A stretch of DNA of 26,840 nucleotides. Origin: a virus. The stretch covers positions 1 to 26,840 of IMG/VR virus record IMGVR_UViG_3300027970_000119, one strand, 5' to 3'. Numbering within the stretch: the stretch's first letter is position 1; every line of letters begins with the position of its first letter. The position numbers were made by a program, and so were the translations under genes. The notes beneath the pieces are model-generated. The model worked only from the letters and a program-made list of their open reading frames with translations. It searched no databases and was not told the DNA's origin. Positions 13,720 through 21,159 of this stretch are shown here, in pieces.

Positions 13720-16604
13720 TGAGTGTTAAATACGATCCAACAACTAAAACATGGACCAAAACGCTAGAAGCGTTAGAGCAAGAAGAGTCTTTGCCCCATG
13801 ATCTTTCTACATACGCACCTATATATCGAGATGTTTTAGATCAATCAACAACGCCTTCAACTCCAACAGGAGGGAAAACAGGTTCTGGTAATTTACCTTC
13901 GACGACAGGAAAAAATCAACCAACTACGTCAACTCCTCCCATACCAACAATTAAATATAAAAAAGTTCTTACAGGATATAGTTCTTCAAAAAAAATCATA
14001 ATAGATGGAGAAGAAAAAAATGCCCCACCAATAATGCCAGGACAATATAATGATATGGTAAACGCTAATAATGCAGTAGAAAAAAATAATGAAACTAAAC
14101 GCGCTAACAATGCACCTAAAATAAACGCTAATGATAAAACAGAACAAATATATAATAAAATAATAACGATAACAAAAAATACAACAGGTGCAGATTATAA
14201 AGAAAAAAAAGAACTTATAAAAAGATTAGAAACTAATGGTGAGATTGATAAAAACACACGCGAAGACTTAGAACGTAATTTTAATACTTTCTACACAACA
14301 GAAAAAGTATCTCCTTGGGATCCAAACTCCAGAGTAAGGCCTCCTTCACCAGGGGATAAAAAAGAAATCGATCTTGATTTCTATAAATCACAAGTACCAG
14401 AAGCTGTTAAAGCCTGGGAAGAAGCAAATAAAGAAGGAGAAGAAGACCTTGATATAACTGGACGATATCTAACAGAACAAGAATATTACCAGTGGCACTA
14501 CACGCAACATGGTAAACCTAGTGGAATAAGAGGATACTCCAAAGAAGACACTGCTATTACCAACGCCTACTTAGAAAAACCAACAGACGCAGAAAAACAA
14601 CAGATCACAGATATTGCAGCTTTAACAGAAGAAGAAAAGCAAAAAGAAGGAAGTGACTATGAAAAATTTATTACACGAATACTAGGACCAAAAGAAATAG
14701 AAAACACAAAAAAATATGGAGCACTTACACAAAATGTATTAAAAGATACCATTGCAGAATTAAACAAAAATAAATTAAAAGAATCTCAATTTGATTTGTA
14801 TCGTAACCTTGAAGGATTTTCTGAAATTCTTGATTTAAATAAAACGCTCGCTAATTCTATTTTAGGAGATTCTGGAGTAGGTGGTTATTTAGCAAAAGCA
14901 CAAAATAAATCAGAAGAAGATATAACAAAAGATTTGGAAACACAACTAGGAAAAATGACAGGTCTACAAAGTAATGTTGGATACAATTGGCAAAAATGGT
15001 TTGATGAAAAACTTACTGAAAAATATGGAATAGATTACAAGCAATTTGAATCAACAGAGAACACACTTGATGTTGTTAATGCAGCATTAAAAACTGATGC
15101 TACTAAAATATATGATTCTAAAAATAAAAAATTTACCGATGCTTTTATCCAAAAAGCAGGGTTTAAATCAGATGAAGAACTTACACAATTTTTAAAAAAA
15201 CAAGGAGCTTCAGGTACAGAATTATTAACCAGTTTACAATCAGGGGTTATAGATATAACTAAATTTGAAAAAGACAGAGAATTACTTGAAAACAAAATAG
15301 CTGAATTAGATGCAACTAAAAATAGAGATCTAAAATTAACTTACACAGAAAAAAATAAAATACCGGAAGAAGTAACAGTAGAAGCTTCTTTTGCGCGTCA
15401 GTTTATTGATGATTATTTAAAACCACGTTTTGATTATTCTAAATCAATGGATGAATTTAAAGATTATATGGCTGTGTCTAAAGAAGATAAAAACCCTTTT
15501 CAAACAACTGATCGTTTAACAACAATAAAAGATTATGGTCAAAGTGTAGCCAAATCAATACAGCCTGATCTAGCAAGTAAATTTGATTATAAATTTGACA
15601 CAGAATTTTATTTTAATCCAGAAGATAAAAATGCCCCCTTGGTAAAACAAGAAACATACACAAAACAAAAAGAAAAAGTAGCAGCAGATTGGGAGTCGGC
15701 TAAAACAAATCCAGATGCTTATATTAATCCAAGTAACCCAAGCCTAGGAACATGGGCGCAGAATGCTTATTTATATGGTATAGATAACCCAGAAGATTTA
15801 AAAAACAAAGAGACATTTGCTAAATTACACTATCAGCTCATTGGCTCGCAAGCAAATCAAACTGGATTGAATACTGCATTTGACGGCGCTATTGATCCAG
15901 GGACGATATTAAAACTTAAATTTGAAAGTCCTATATATACAAAAGCACAAAAAATTGGAACTGTATTTGATGAGTTTATTACGCCAGAAGGATTTGCAGA
16001 TACGATATTAAAAGGCATTGATCCACTAAAAGACAATGCCAACTGGAAAAAATTAATAGATCAATATGATTTAAAAGAAACAGCTTCTTTAGATGAAGTT
16101 AAAAAAGCCATAACAAATAGTATTACACTAGGGTCTGCAGAAGAAATAAGAGCAAACATAAAAACTTTACAAGAACTAGAAAAAACACCTACGCAAGCAG
16201 AGTTAGGGGTATCTTATATTGAACGACCAGAAGACAAAGGACCAGAACAAGAAAAAACAGAGTTATATAATGTATTTAAAAGTAAAGGGTATCAAGGTAC
16301 AGAAAAAGAATTTTACACAGACTATATGCCTGATACTAGCAGAGAAGATTTAAAGCTACTAAGTAGTGTAGCCAAAGGAAAAAATCCTGAACTTGATTTA
16401 AGTTTTATGGAATCAAAAAGTCTACGTGAAGATCCAATGGGAGCTTTGTCTAAAGTGTCTGAATTAGCAACACCAAAATCCACTGAATCAACCAAAAGAA
16501 AAACAGATAGTTACTTTAAAATAGGATTAGATGATGACGAAGAAGAAGACCTTCCTTCCCCTGAATCTTTCCTTGGTGACTTTACCTCTATACTTAAAAA
16601 ATAA
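13719..16604 (+). CDS. Large Lys/Glu-rich protein, probable internal virion protein
   Basis: A 961-residue, highly charged protein without recognisable catalytic motifs. Residues 1-90 are Thr/Pro/Ser-rich and disordered. The rest is a series of helical segments rich in Lys, Glu, Asp and Asn with short aromatic punctuation (LTEQEYYQWHYTQHGKPSGI near 250-270). The C-terminus is strongly acidic (LDDDEEEDLPSPESFLGDF). It is the largest gene in the window and very A-rich on the coding strand. Size, charge and location between HNH gene and lysozyme fit an internal core, ejection or tape-measure-like protein. Coupled starts (TAATG) occur at both ends. A tape measure would usually show long hydrophobic helices, which are absent, so an ejected core protein is favoured. 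Confidence 0.6.
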   Translation: MSVKYDPTTKTWTKTLEALEQEESLPHDLSTYAPIYRDVLDQSTTPSTPTGGKTGSGNLPSTTGKNQPTTSTPPIPTIKYKKVLTGYSSSKKIIIDGEEKNAPPIMPGQYNDMVNANNAVEKNNETKRANNAPKINANDKTEQIYNKIITITKNTTGADYKEKKELIKRLETNGEIDKNTREDLERNFNTFYTTEKVSPWDPNSRVRPPSPGDKKEIDLDFYKSQVPEAVKAWEEANKEGEEDLDITGRYLTEQEYYQWHYTQHGKPSGIRGYSKEDTAITNAYLEKPTDAEKQQITDIAALTEEEKQKEGSDYEKFITRILGPKEIENTKKYGALTQNVLKDTIAELNKNKLKESQFDLYRNLEGFSEILDLNKTLANSILGDSGVGGYLAKAQNKSEEDITKDLETQLGKMTGLQSNVGYNWQKWFDEKLTEKYGIDYKQFESTENTLDVVNAALKTDATKIYDSKNKKFTDAFIQKAGFKSDEELTQFLKKQGASGTELLTSLQSGVIDITKFEKDRELLENKIAELDATKNRDLKLTYTEKNKIPEEVTVEASFARQFIDDYLKPRFDYSKSMDEFKDYMAVSKEDKNPFQTTDRLTTIKDYGQSVAKSIQPDLASKFDYKFDTEFYFNPEDKNAPLVKQETYTKQKEKVAADWESAKTNPDAYINPSNPSLGTWAQNAYLYGIDNPEDLKNKETFAKLHYQLIGSQANQTGLNTAFDGAIDPGTILKLKFESPIYTKAQKIGTVFDEFITPEGFADTILKGIDPLKDNANWKKLIDQYDLKETASLDEVKKAITNSITLGSAEEIRANIKTLQELEKTPTQAELGVSYIERPEDKGPEQEKTELYNVFKSKGYQGTEKEFYTDYMPDTSREDLKLLSSVAKGKNPELDLSFMESKSLREDPMGALSKVSELATPKSTESTKRKTDSYFKIGLDDDEEEDLPSPESFLGDFTSILKK

Positions 16605-16891
16605 TGTCTGATAAACACAAAAAAGCAGCAAGTGCCGCTGGTCGCTACAAAAAAGAATCAATGGAATGCAACAAACCAAGACGTGCTCCAGCTGGTGACA
16701 AGCACAAGTATGTGGTAAAGGGATGCCAGGATGGCAAGGAAGCAATTGTTCGTTTTGGTCTAAGAGGATACTCTGATTACCTTTCGCATAAAGATGAAAA
16801 AAGACGAGCTAACTTTAAAGCTCGCCACAACTGTGATGAGAAGAAAGATAAATTAACTCCTGGTTATTGGGCTTGTAACCATAATTGGTAA
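16604..16891 (+). CDS. Small basic conserved cyanophage protein
   Basis: A 95-residue, Lys/Arg/Cys-rich protein. It begins SDKHKKAASAAGRYKKESM and has CNKPRRAP, VVKGCQDGKEAIVRFGLRG, then RRANFKARHNCDEKKDKLTP and a terminal YWACNHNW. The pattern 'vvKgc.dGke.ivrFG' followed by 'R..FkaRH.C...kDk.tp.YWac..nW' is one I associate with a small family of unknown function in cyanophages and some giant viruses. Conserved Cys and His residues suggest metal binding. The ATG overlaps the preceding TAA (TAATG). The role is unknown. Confidence 0.7.
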   Translation: MSDKHKKAASAAGRYKKESMECNKPRRAPAGDKHKYVVKGCQDGKEAIVRFGLRGYSDYLSHKDEKRRANFKARHNCDEKKDKLTPGYWACNHNW

Positions 16892-16957
16892 CTATTCCTA
16901 AAGCTAACAAAATTAAAATATTGTATGTATGATAGGTGTAATGTGTCTACCTTTATC

Positions 16958-17593
16958 ATGCAAGACTTACCCACTGGCATTGACATCATTATAAATTATG
17001 AAGGGTACAATGAAAAGGCGTTTCCAGATCCAACTACCGGTGGGGCACCCTACACGATAGGTTTTGGAACACAATACTACCCTGATGGTGAACCAGTAGA
17101 ACGAGGGCAACTTTGTACCTATAAAAAAGCCAAAGAATATCTTCTGCATGAAGTAGAGAAAATTAATAAACTTTTAATGAAAGAAGTACCTGATCTAGAC
17201 GAATGTATGAAAGAAGCTTTGATTTCTTTTATCCACTCCATCGGATGGGAGCCTTTTCTTTACAGCGATATCCTGGATGCAATAGAAGAAAACAAATGGG
17301 ACGCCGCAGCAGAAGAAATGTATAGATGGGTATTTGATCAAGATTACCAAGTAATTAGTAATTTGATCCATAGGCGTAGGGATGAAATTGATTTGTTCTT
17401 AACAGGGGTACAGAAGAACGGTTGTGGGTTTAGCGGACAACTTTTACTGAATGCTTTTATGCTTTTTGATTCATCTCCTAATCAAATCAAAGCTATTAAA
17501 CGTCTAGAGTCGGGTATTCATGCCGTTATCCTTGCTGAATTTGCTAACGAATTCAAGTTGCCGGTATTGCACCAAGGTGAAATTACAGTGTAA
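16958..17593 (+). CDS. GH24-type phage lysozyme (endolysin)
   Basis: A 211-residue muramidase-like protein. INYEGYNEKAFPDPTTGG then APYTIGFGTQ matches T4-lysozyme family motifs: Glu15 as catalytic acid, Asp24 nine residues later as in T4 lysozyme, and Thr33 in YTIGFG with a three-residue longer hairpin. LISFIHSIGWEPFL fits the family's 'alisF.fN.G...f' helix, and HRRRDEIDLFLTG the 'RR..E..l...G' end of the domain. It cleaves glycan strands of peptidoglycan, probably for lysis. The C-terminal 60 residues are extra. No signal peptide is seen, so a holin is needed for release. A second in-frame ATG lies at 16925; I prefer 16958 because it gives the family's usual short N-terminus. Confidence 0.8.
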   Translation: MQDLPTGIDIIINYEGYNEKAFPDPTTGGAPYTIGFGTQYYPDGEPVERGQLCTYKKAKEYLLHEVEKINKLLMKEVPDLDECMKEALISFIHSIGWEPFLYSDILDAIEENKWDAAAEEMYRWVFDQDYQVISNLIHRRRDEIDLFLTGVQKNGCGFSGQLLLNAFMLFDSSPNQIKAIKRLESGIHAVILAEFANEFKLPVLHQGEITV

Positions 17594-17618
17594 GCTTTAG
17601 AATAGATACAGGCGGAAA

Positions 17619-17930
17619 ATGAAACCTCTAATGGACCCCTCATGTGAGCCCAAAGAATTAGAACTCCCCCTAGAGTTTAAATTTGCTATGCGCAAAGCTG
17701 AGTTACGTGCATCAGAAATGACATGGGAGCAGCTTCACCAAGCTCTACTGAACCTATATCAACAACGCCTTATTGAGATCACAGCTATCAAAGACATAAT
17801 GGAAGAAGAGGGCGTCAATATTGAATTTGATATCCCCACAGAACTGGAACTAGAAGAACTAGCTTTTATGTGTGGTGATGACGAAGAAGATGACGAGGAA
17901 ATTGATGAGGACAATCTTCAGCCATTCTGA
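17619..17930 (+). CDS. NblA-like phycobilisome-degradation protein (putative)
   Basis: A 103-residue protein whose residues 15-65 resemble NblA, the small helical adaptor that brings phycobilisomes to the Clp protease: LEFKFAMRKAELRASEMTWE, then QLHQALLNLYQQRLIEITAI and KDIMEEEG. NblA proteins share 'F.lr..e.qv..ms.eql...l..ly.q.m....', with two helices. NblA itself is about 60 residues; here an N-terminal extension and a very acidic tail (GDDEEDDEEIDED) are added. Phage-borne NblA is known from freshwater cyanophages such as Ma-LMM01. The gene follows lysozyme by 25 nt and overlaps the convergent DUF3310 gene by 13 bp. NblA identity is pattern-based; an unrelated two-helix protein remains possible. 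Confidence 0.5.
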   Translation: MKPLMDPSCEPKELELPLEFKFAMRKAELRASEMTWEQLHQALLNLYQQRLIEITAIKDIMEEEGVNIEFDIPTELELEELAFMCGDDEEDDEEIDEDNLQPF

Positions 17931-18295
17931 AGACGGTCCAGATACCACGTGGCTTTCTTGAGGGATTCATCTTGTCCCTTCAGGCGTTCGCGCCATACAT
18001 ATTTAATTGCATTACCCTTGCAGTAACCACGAAATTCTTCAGGTGTTAATGTTGCTTTGATTGCTTCAATACACTCAACAGATCCCTGGTTGTAGTGAGG
18101 AGGGTTATTGATTGGATCTACTAGATGCCGCGACGCATCGCTGACAACTTCTTCTCCCGTGTTGGTATTGCACCTAGATCCAGTACTACTGCACCCTTCG
18201 GTAGAGGAGCAGCTCCCACTTCCATCCCCTCCTCCACACTTGGAATATATCCCGTCAATCCGGGACGAGTGTTTGACATTGGTGAAGTCGGACAT
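17918..18295 (-). CDS. DUF3310 protein with overprinted Cys/Ser/Gly-rich N-terminus
   Basis: A 125-residue protein. Residues 60-125 are a typical DUF3310 domain (NNPPHYNQGSVECIEAIKAT, LTPEEFRGYCKGNAIKYVWR, LKKATWYLDRL), widespread in phages, function unknown, often near nucleotide-metabolism genes. Residues 1-58 are low-complexity, with GGGDGSGSCSSTEGCSSTGS and four Cys. That part is encoded entirely within the 3' end of the upstream gene in another frame. The ATG at 18295 has AAGG about 7 nt upstream. No ATG, GTG or TTG occurs in frame between it and the domain, so the extension must be made if the domain is. Confidence 0.8.
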   Translation of the reverse strand: MSDFTNVKHSSRIDGIYSKCGGGDGSGSCSSTEGCSSTGSRCNTNTGEEVVSDASRHLVDPINNPPHYNQGSVECIEAIKATLTPEEFRGYCKGNAIKYVWRERLKGQDESLKKATWYLDRLQNG

Positions 18296-18504
18296 TGGTT
18301 ACCTTCTAGGGCAAGGTTTTGACGAGGCCGGTCTGCTTGGGTAACAGCCAGACCTCTATTATACTGATCATACAAGGGAACGTCATTCTCTTCGTTATCC
18401 AGTTGTTCACCAAAGTCACAGGCAGTTAGTGTCCGTCTGTTAACTTCGTCACCACTGTGCATGAAACCGTCAAGGAAATCGTGAGCACCTATTGCGTTAT
18501 GCAT
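18121..18504 (-). CDS. Unknown protein overlapping the DUF3310 gene
   Basis: A 127-residue protein without recognised domains. It starts MHNAIGAHDFLDGFMHSGDE, has an acidic middle (LDNEENDVPLYDQY) and a Pro/Gly-rich C-terminal part (NTRPGLTGYIPSVEEGMEVG) ending in a basic tail. Its last 58 codons overlap the DUF3310 N-terminus on the same strand. It is divergent from the + strand gene at 18537, with a 32-nt gap holding both control regions. Only a weak AAGAAG lies upstream of the ATG. It is more likely coding than a shadow because it is the longer and earlier frame, and it contains the Shine-Dalgarno for DUF3310. Confidence 0.55.
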   Translation of the reverse strand: MHNAIGAHDFLDGFMHSGDEVNRRTLTACDFGEQLDNEENDVPLYDQYNRGLAVTQADRPRQNLALEGNQCPTSPMSNTRPGLTGYIPSVEEGMEVGAAPLPKGAVVLDLGAIPTREKKLSAMRRGI

Positions 18505-18524
18505 TTGCTTAAATCTTCTTCGTT

Positions 18525-18530
18525 TACAAT
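18525..18530 (+). promoter_or_regulatory. -10 element suggesting a leaderless start
   Basis: TACAAT ends 6 nt before the ATG at 18537, so transcription would begin at or next to the start codon. The geometry equals that at 21574-21579 on the other strand. No Shine-Dalgarno precedes either gene. Confidence 0.35.
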
Positions 18531-18536
18531 ATTAAC

Positions 18537-18902
18537 ATGGGACGATTCAACCAACCACTAAATAAAGCAGGGAAGCAATCAATCCCTGGTACTTACGACC
18601 CGTCACTTGACGCGGGAACATCAGCAACAGATACGTCAGATCTTAATCCAGGTCGTTCATACGATGTTGATATTCGACGTCTAGATAACGATGAACGTAC
18701 CATTGCTAAAAGAACTGATAATGAAGGTCAGCAAGAAAGAATAAATAAATTTATGGCGGCTGCAAAGTCAGCAGGTAAGTTCAGACAAAGTGCATTACTT
18801 AATGAACCAACCAGTGCTGATCAAGGAGAGACCTTCTCTCCTGTCGGAAGTGTAGGGTATGCCCGTAAACCACAACCTAACTTTGGATCACCCTTCATCT
18901 AG
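18537..18902 (+). CDS. Unknown protein isolated on + strand
   Basis: A 121-residue hydrophilic protein, probably largely disordered, rich in Asp, Ser, Gly and Arg (DPSLDAGTSATDTSDLNPGR; then VDIRRLDNDERTIAKRTDNE). A central helix, QQERINKFMAAAKSAGKFRQ, precedes a Pro/Gly tail. No domain is recognised. It is the only + strand gene inside a - strand block of about 3.6 kb. Its 3' end overlaps the convergent gene by 15 bp. It could be a small virion protein, judging by composition similar to other structural genes here. Confidence 0.55.
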   Translation: MGRFNQPLNKAGKQSIPGTYDPSLDAGTSATDTSDLNPGRSYDVDIRRLDNDERTIAKRTDNEGQQERINKFMAAAKSAGKFRQSALLNEPTSADQGETFSPVGSVGYARKPQPNFGSPFI

Positions 18903-19106
18903 GTAATGTCCATAATCTTGCATTTCTAAAGCGTCTTGTAATTGTTGAAACATCTCTTTGATCATGTTTAAAGTCCACTGAACATTGTCTGCTTTAAACC
19001 TAGATAGCTCAGCCATCAACAAAGGATTGTTTTGATGGACTACTGTATCAGTAATAATTTGTAACACCCTAAGGCGTTGATCTACATCAAGTGAAGTTGT
19101 TTTCAT
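18888..19106 (-). CDS. Small unknown helical protein coupled to dcd
   Basis: A 72-residue, mainly helical protein (TSLDVDQRLRVLQIITDTVV, then NVQWTLNMIKEMFQQLQDAL). Its ATG overlaps the TGA of the dCTP deaminase gene as ATGA, which decides this start over a GTG 9 nt upstream. It ends in a 15-bp overlap with the convergent + strand gene. No function is recognised; the repeated hydrophobic pattern suggests a helical oligomer or protein-protein adaptor. Confidence 0.6.
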   Translation of the reverse strand: MKTTSLDVDQRLRVLQIITDTVVHQNNPLLMAELSRFKADNVQWTLNMIKEMFQQLQDALEMQDYGHYLDEG

Positions 19107-19690
19107 ACTCGACACGTCACAATTTCTTTTGCTTGATCCTGGTACTTACCTGCGCGATCTTCGTAGGTAATGCTGCAAGGGTTACCACGGAAAAACAAGA
19201 GTTGAATAATACCTTCATTGGCATAAATACGATTAAACAATGGAGTAGCATTACTAATTTCAAGTGTTAAATGTCCACGCCACAATGCTTCCGCAGGCGT
19301 AATATTTGCAATAATCCCTGTTCTAGCATATGTACTTTTCCCCATTGCAACAACAGTTACATTCGCTGGTAACGATAACCGTTCTTCTGCTACTCCTAAG
19401 CAATAACTGTAAGGAGGAATAAGAAAGTACTTACCTCTTTCATCTTCTAATAATTCAACAGGACGTAAGATATCAAGATTAAAATTCTTTGGATCAGTTT
19501 CACCGACATCAATACGACCCAACACTAGACATTGCGTTGGCGACAGCCGAATATCATAACCGTAAGAACCAAGTCCATAACTTAGAACACGTCTCCCTTC
19601 CTCTTCCTTAACCATATGATCAACAAACGGACTGATCATCTCATGATTTAAAGCTAAATCCTTGATTTCAAGATCGCAAAGAATGCTCAT
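19103..19690 (-). CDS. dcd: dCTP deaminase
   Basis: A 195-residue member of the dCTP deaminase/dUTPase family. Key motifs are GSYGYDIRLSP at 41-51, GKSTYARTG at 117-125 (the nucleotide-binding signature) and RGHLTLEISNATP at 138-150. The last carries Glu144, corresponding to the catalytic Glu of E. coli Dcd (TLEfsN); it is followed by IYANEGIIQLLFF. It converts dCTP to dUTP, feeding dTTP synthesis during replication, and is common in cyanophages. The presence of the catalytic Glu argues for a deaminase rather than a plain dUTPase; a bifunctional enzyme cannot be excluded. The gene follows the methyltransferase-like gene after 54 nt and overlaps the next gene by 4 bp. Confidence 0.88.
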   Translation of the reverse strand: MSILCDLEIKDLALNHEMISPFVDHMVKEEEGRRVLSYGLGSYGYDIRLSPTQCLVLGRIDVGETDPKNFNLDILRPVELLEDERGKYFLIPPYSYCLGVAEERLSLPANVTVVAMGKSTYARTGIIANITPAEALWRGHLTLEISNATPLFNRIYANEGIIQLLFFRGNPCSITYEDRAGKYQDQAKEIVTCRV

Positions 19691-19744
19691 CTGATGCCTG
19701 ACTTTTGTTTACTGTACTGCAGTTACAAGGAAAGTGCTTGTTTC

Positions 19745-20320
19745 TTAATAAAGAACACGGCCTTTTTCTTCGTAAACATCAATAAATCTTTGAGTGGCTT
19801 CTCCAGAGTTATCCTTAGGCTGTAGGTAGACTAGTAAACTTGTACACGTCCGGTGTTTATCTATTCCTTTGCTGGAATATCTAATTAATTCAGGAGGTGT
19901 TTTAAGAATACAAATAGGAAAGTCAAATATTTTTTGCTCGTATCGAATCATGTCAGGACAGTTGGTAAAGAATAGACCCTGTTCAATTTCATTATTCAAC
20001 CAAGCACGATACAATCTCTGGAACCACACAGCATGAGATGACGTAACAGTACCAGCACTAACCCGAGTCATCTTCCATTTGTCTAGCGCTTTATTAAAAA
20101 AGTAAGATCCACTAGGTGGAAATAGATACACCTTACCAAACCATTGTTGTGCATTAAGACCATCGTCTTGAGGCGTGAAGTATTTTATAGCACCTACGTA
20201 TTCATTTGCAGTGTGGGAACTAGCAGGATCCAAGTCGATTTCACCCATCAACATATGAGCGGCTGCCACTAGATCAGAGTTTGTAATTAACTCTTGATCT
20301 TCTTTCCTTAATGGTTTCAT
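19745..20320 (-). CDS. Dam-like N6-adenine methyltransferase with altered motif IV
   Basis: A 191-residue protein resembling phage Dam-type adenine methyltransferases. IDLDPASSHTANEYVGAIKY (28-47) fits the 'elDpAs...n..v.a..yf' motif, followed by DDGLNAQQWFGKVYLF. The catalytic motif IV, normally N/D-P-P-Y/F/W, is read here as Phe67-Pro68-Pro69-Ser70 (LFPPSGS), so both the amide/acid and aromatic residues are missing. FFTNCPDMIRYEQKIFDFPI and ILKTPPELIRYSSKG occupy the usual C-terminal half. It may be inactive, or use a variant chemistry conserved in this phage lineage. The start codon overlaps the previous stop (ATGA). Confidence 0.6.
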   Translation of the reverse strand: MKPLRKEDQELITNSDLVAAAHMLMGEIDLDPASSHTANEYVGAIKYFTPQDDGLNAQQWFGKVYLFPPSGSYFFNKALDKWKMTRVSAGTVTSSHAVWFQRLYRAWLNNEIEQGLFFTNCPDMIRYEQKIFDFPICILKTPPELIRYSSKGIDKHRTCTSLLVYLQPKDNSGEATQRFIDVYEEKGRVLY

Positions 20321-20703
20321 TGGTCTGTTAGCTGGCTATAGTCTATTTGGAAATAGCGAATACCATCGTTATCATTGATGATATAACCAGCACTTGTTTC
20401 TGGATCAATCTTTTGAGCTGACTCAAGAATACGTCGCAAACTCTCTGCTAGATCACCATTATCATCTTGTTCACACGTTTCTTTTGCTGAATGAATTTCT
20501 TGAAGAGTCCAGTAAAACATACTACGTTCTTGTGACGTAGGTTGAAATACCATAACACCAGGACCTTCGGTATTCCAGAAATCAATATACATTTTACCCA
20601 TATCACTAAGGATAAAACGCACCGTGGTATCAAGGATCTTAGCCTTCTCTTGTGAGAAGTCTTTATCTAATAGGGTTGATAGTAAACGCTCACGTTTGTT
20701 CAT
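20317..20703 (-). CDS. Unknown protein of the - strand operon
   Basis: A 128-residue acidic protein, not recognised. The first 40 residues are helical (MNKRERLLSTLLDKDFSQEK). The centre has DFWNTEGPGVMVFQPTSQER, followed by a helix with Cys, Asp and Glu (SAKETCEQDDNGDLAESLRR). The C-terminus looks like a short beta meander (AGYIINDNDGIRYFQIDYSQ). It is coupled on both sides by ATGA overlaps, so it is probably needed stoichiometrically with its neighbours. No catalytic motif is seen. Confidence 0.6.
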   Translation of the reverse strand: MNKRERLLSTLLDKDFSQEKAKILDTTVRFILSDMGKMYIDFWNTEGPGVMVFQPTSQERSMFYWTLQEIHSAKETCEQDDNGDLAESLRRILESAQKIDPETSAGYIINDNDGIRYFQIDYSQLTDQ

Positions 20704-21158
20704 GATTGCACCAGGTTTTGTTTAACAAGAGATTCAAGAAGTTTAGGAAGGGGTTGGTAAACACACACCATTTTACCAATGGCACCACGGCGTTTGATCA
20801 GTACACCTTCATCATCTTTTAATTTATCAAACTCTTTAGCTCTAATCAAGTATTCAGCTACACACCTTAACCTTCTCTTAAGAGATAATTCAGCCTGTGG
20901 AAATCTTCCACAAATTGTATCAGGTTGCATGTTGGCAAAAGCAATACGAAGTCTATTGGCAAGAGTCAAACTTGAATTAGCGTCTTCCTCTTCATAATCT
21001 CTTATGTTTTTCAGGTATCGTTGCAGACAACCATCGTCAAAAGAGCCAGAAGGAGGCAGGAAAATCTTAACCTGCTTACCAATAATACTAGGTAGTAATT
21101 GAGAATAGTTCTCAAGAGTGACGGTTGTAACGTCTAGGTCTTCAATTAGATGTGACAT
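20700..21158 (-). CDS. Unknown protein of the - strand operon
   Basis: A 152-residue protein, not recognised. It starts MSHLIEDLDVTTVTLENYSQ and contains VKIFLPPSGSFDDG, whose PPSGS is also found in the neighbouring methyltransferase-like protein. A long basic helical region follows (LANRLRIAFANMQPDT; AELSLKRRLRCVAEYLIRAK), then a GVLIKRRGAIGKMVCVYQP strand pair. I chose the ATG at 21158, one base after the upstream stop; the frame is open to 21239, but that would overlap the HTH gene by 80 bp. It ends in an ATGA overlap with the next gene. It may bind nucleic acid, judging by the basic helices. Confidence 0.6.
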   Translation of the reverse strand: MSHLIEDLDVTTVTLENYSQLLPSIIGKQVKIFLPPSGSFDDGCLQRYLKNIRDYEEEDANSSLTLANRLRIAFANMQPDTICGRFPQAELSLKRRLRCVAEYLIRAKEFDKLKDDEGVLIKRRGAIGKMVCVYQPLPKLLESLVKQNLVQS

Positions 21159-21159
21159 A

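Noticed and set aside
18108-18344. Two + strand ORFs opposite the DUF3310 overlap region
   Set aside because: They have no ribosome-binding sites. The opposite strand carries the DUF3310 gene with a recognisable domain and a Shine-Dalgarno. The open frames reflect local base composition.
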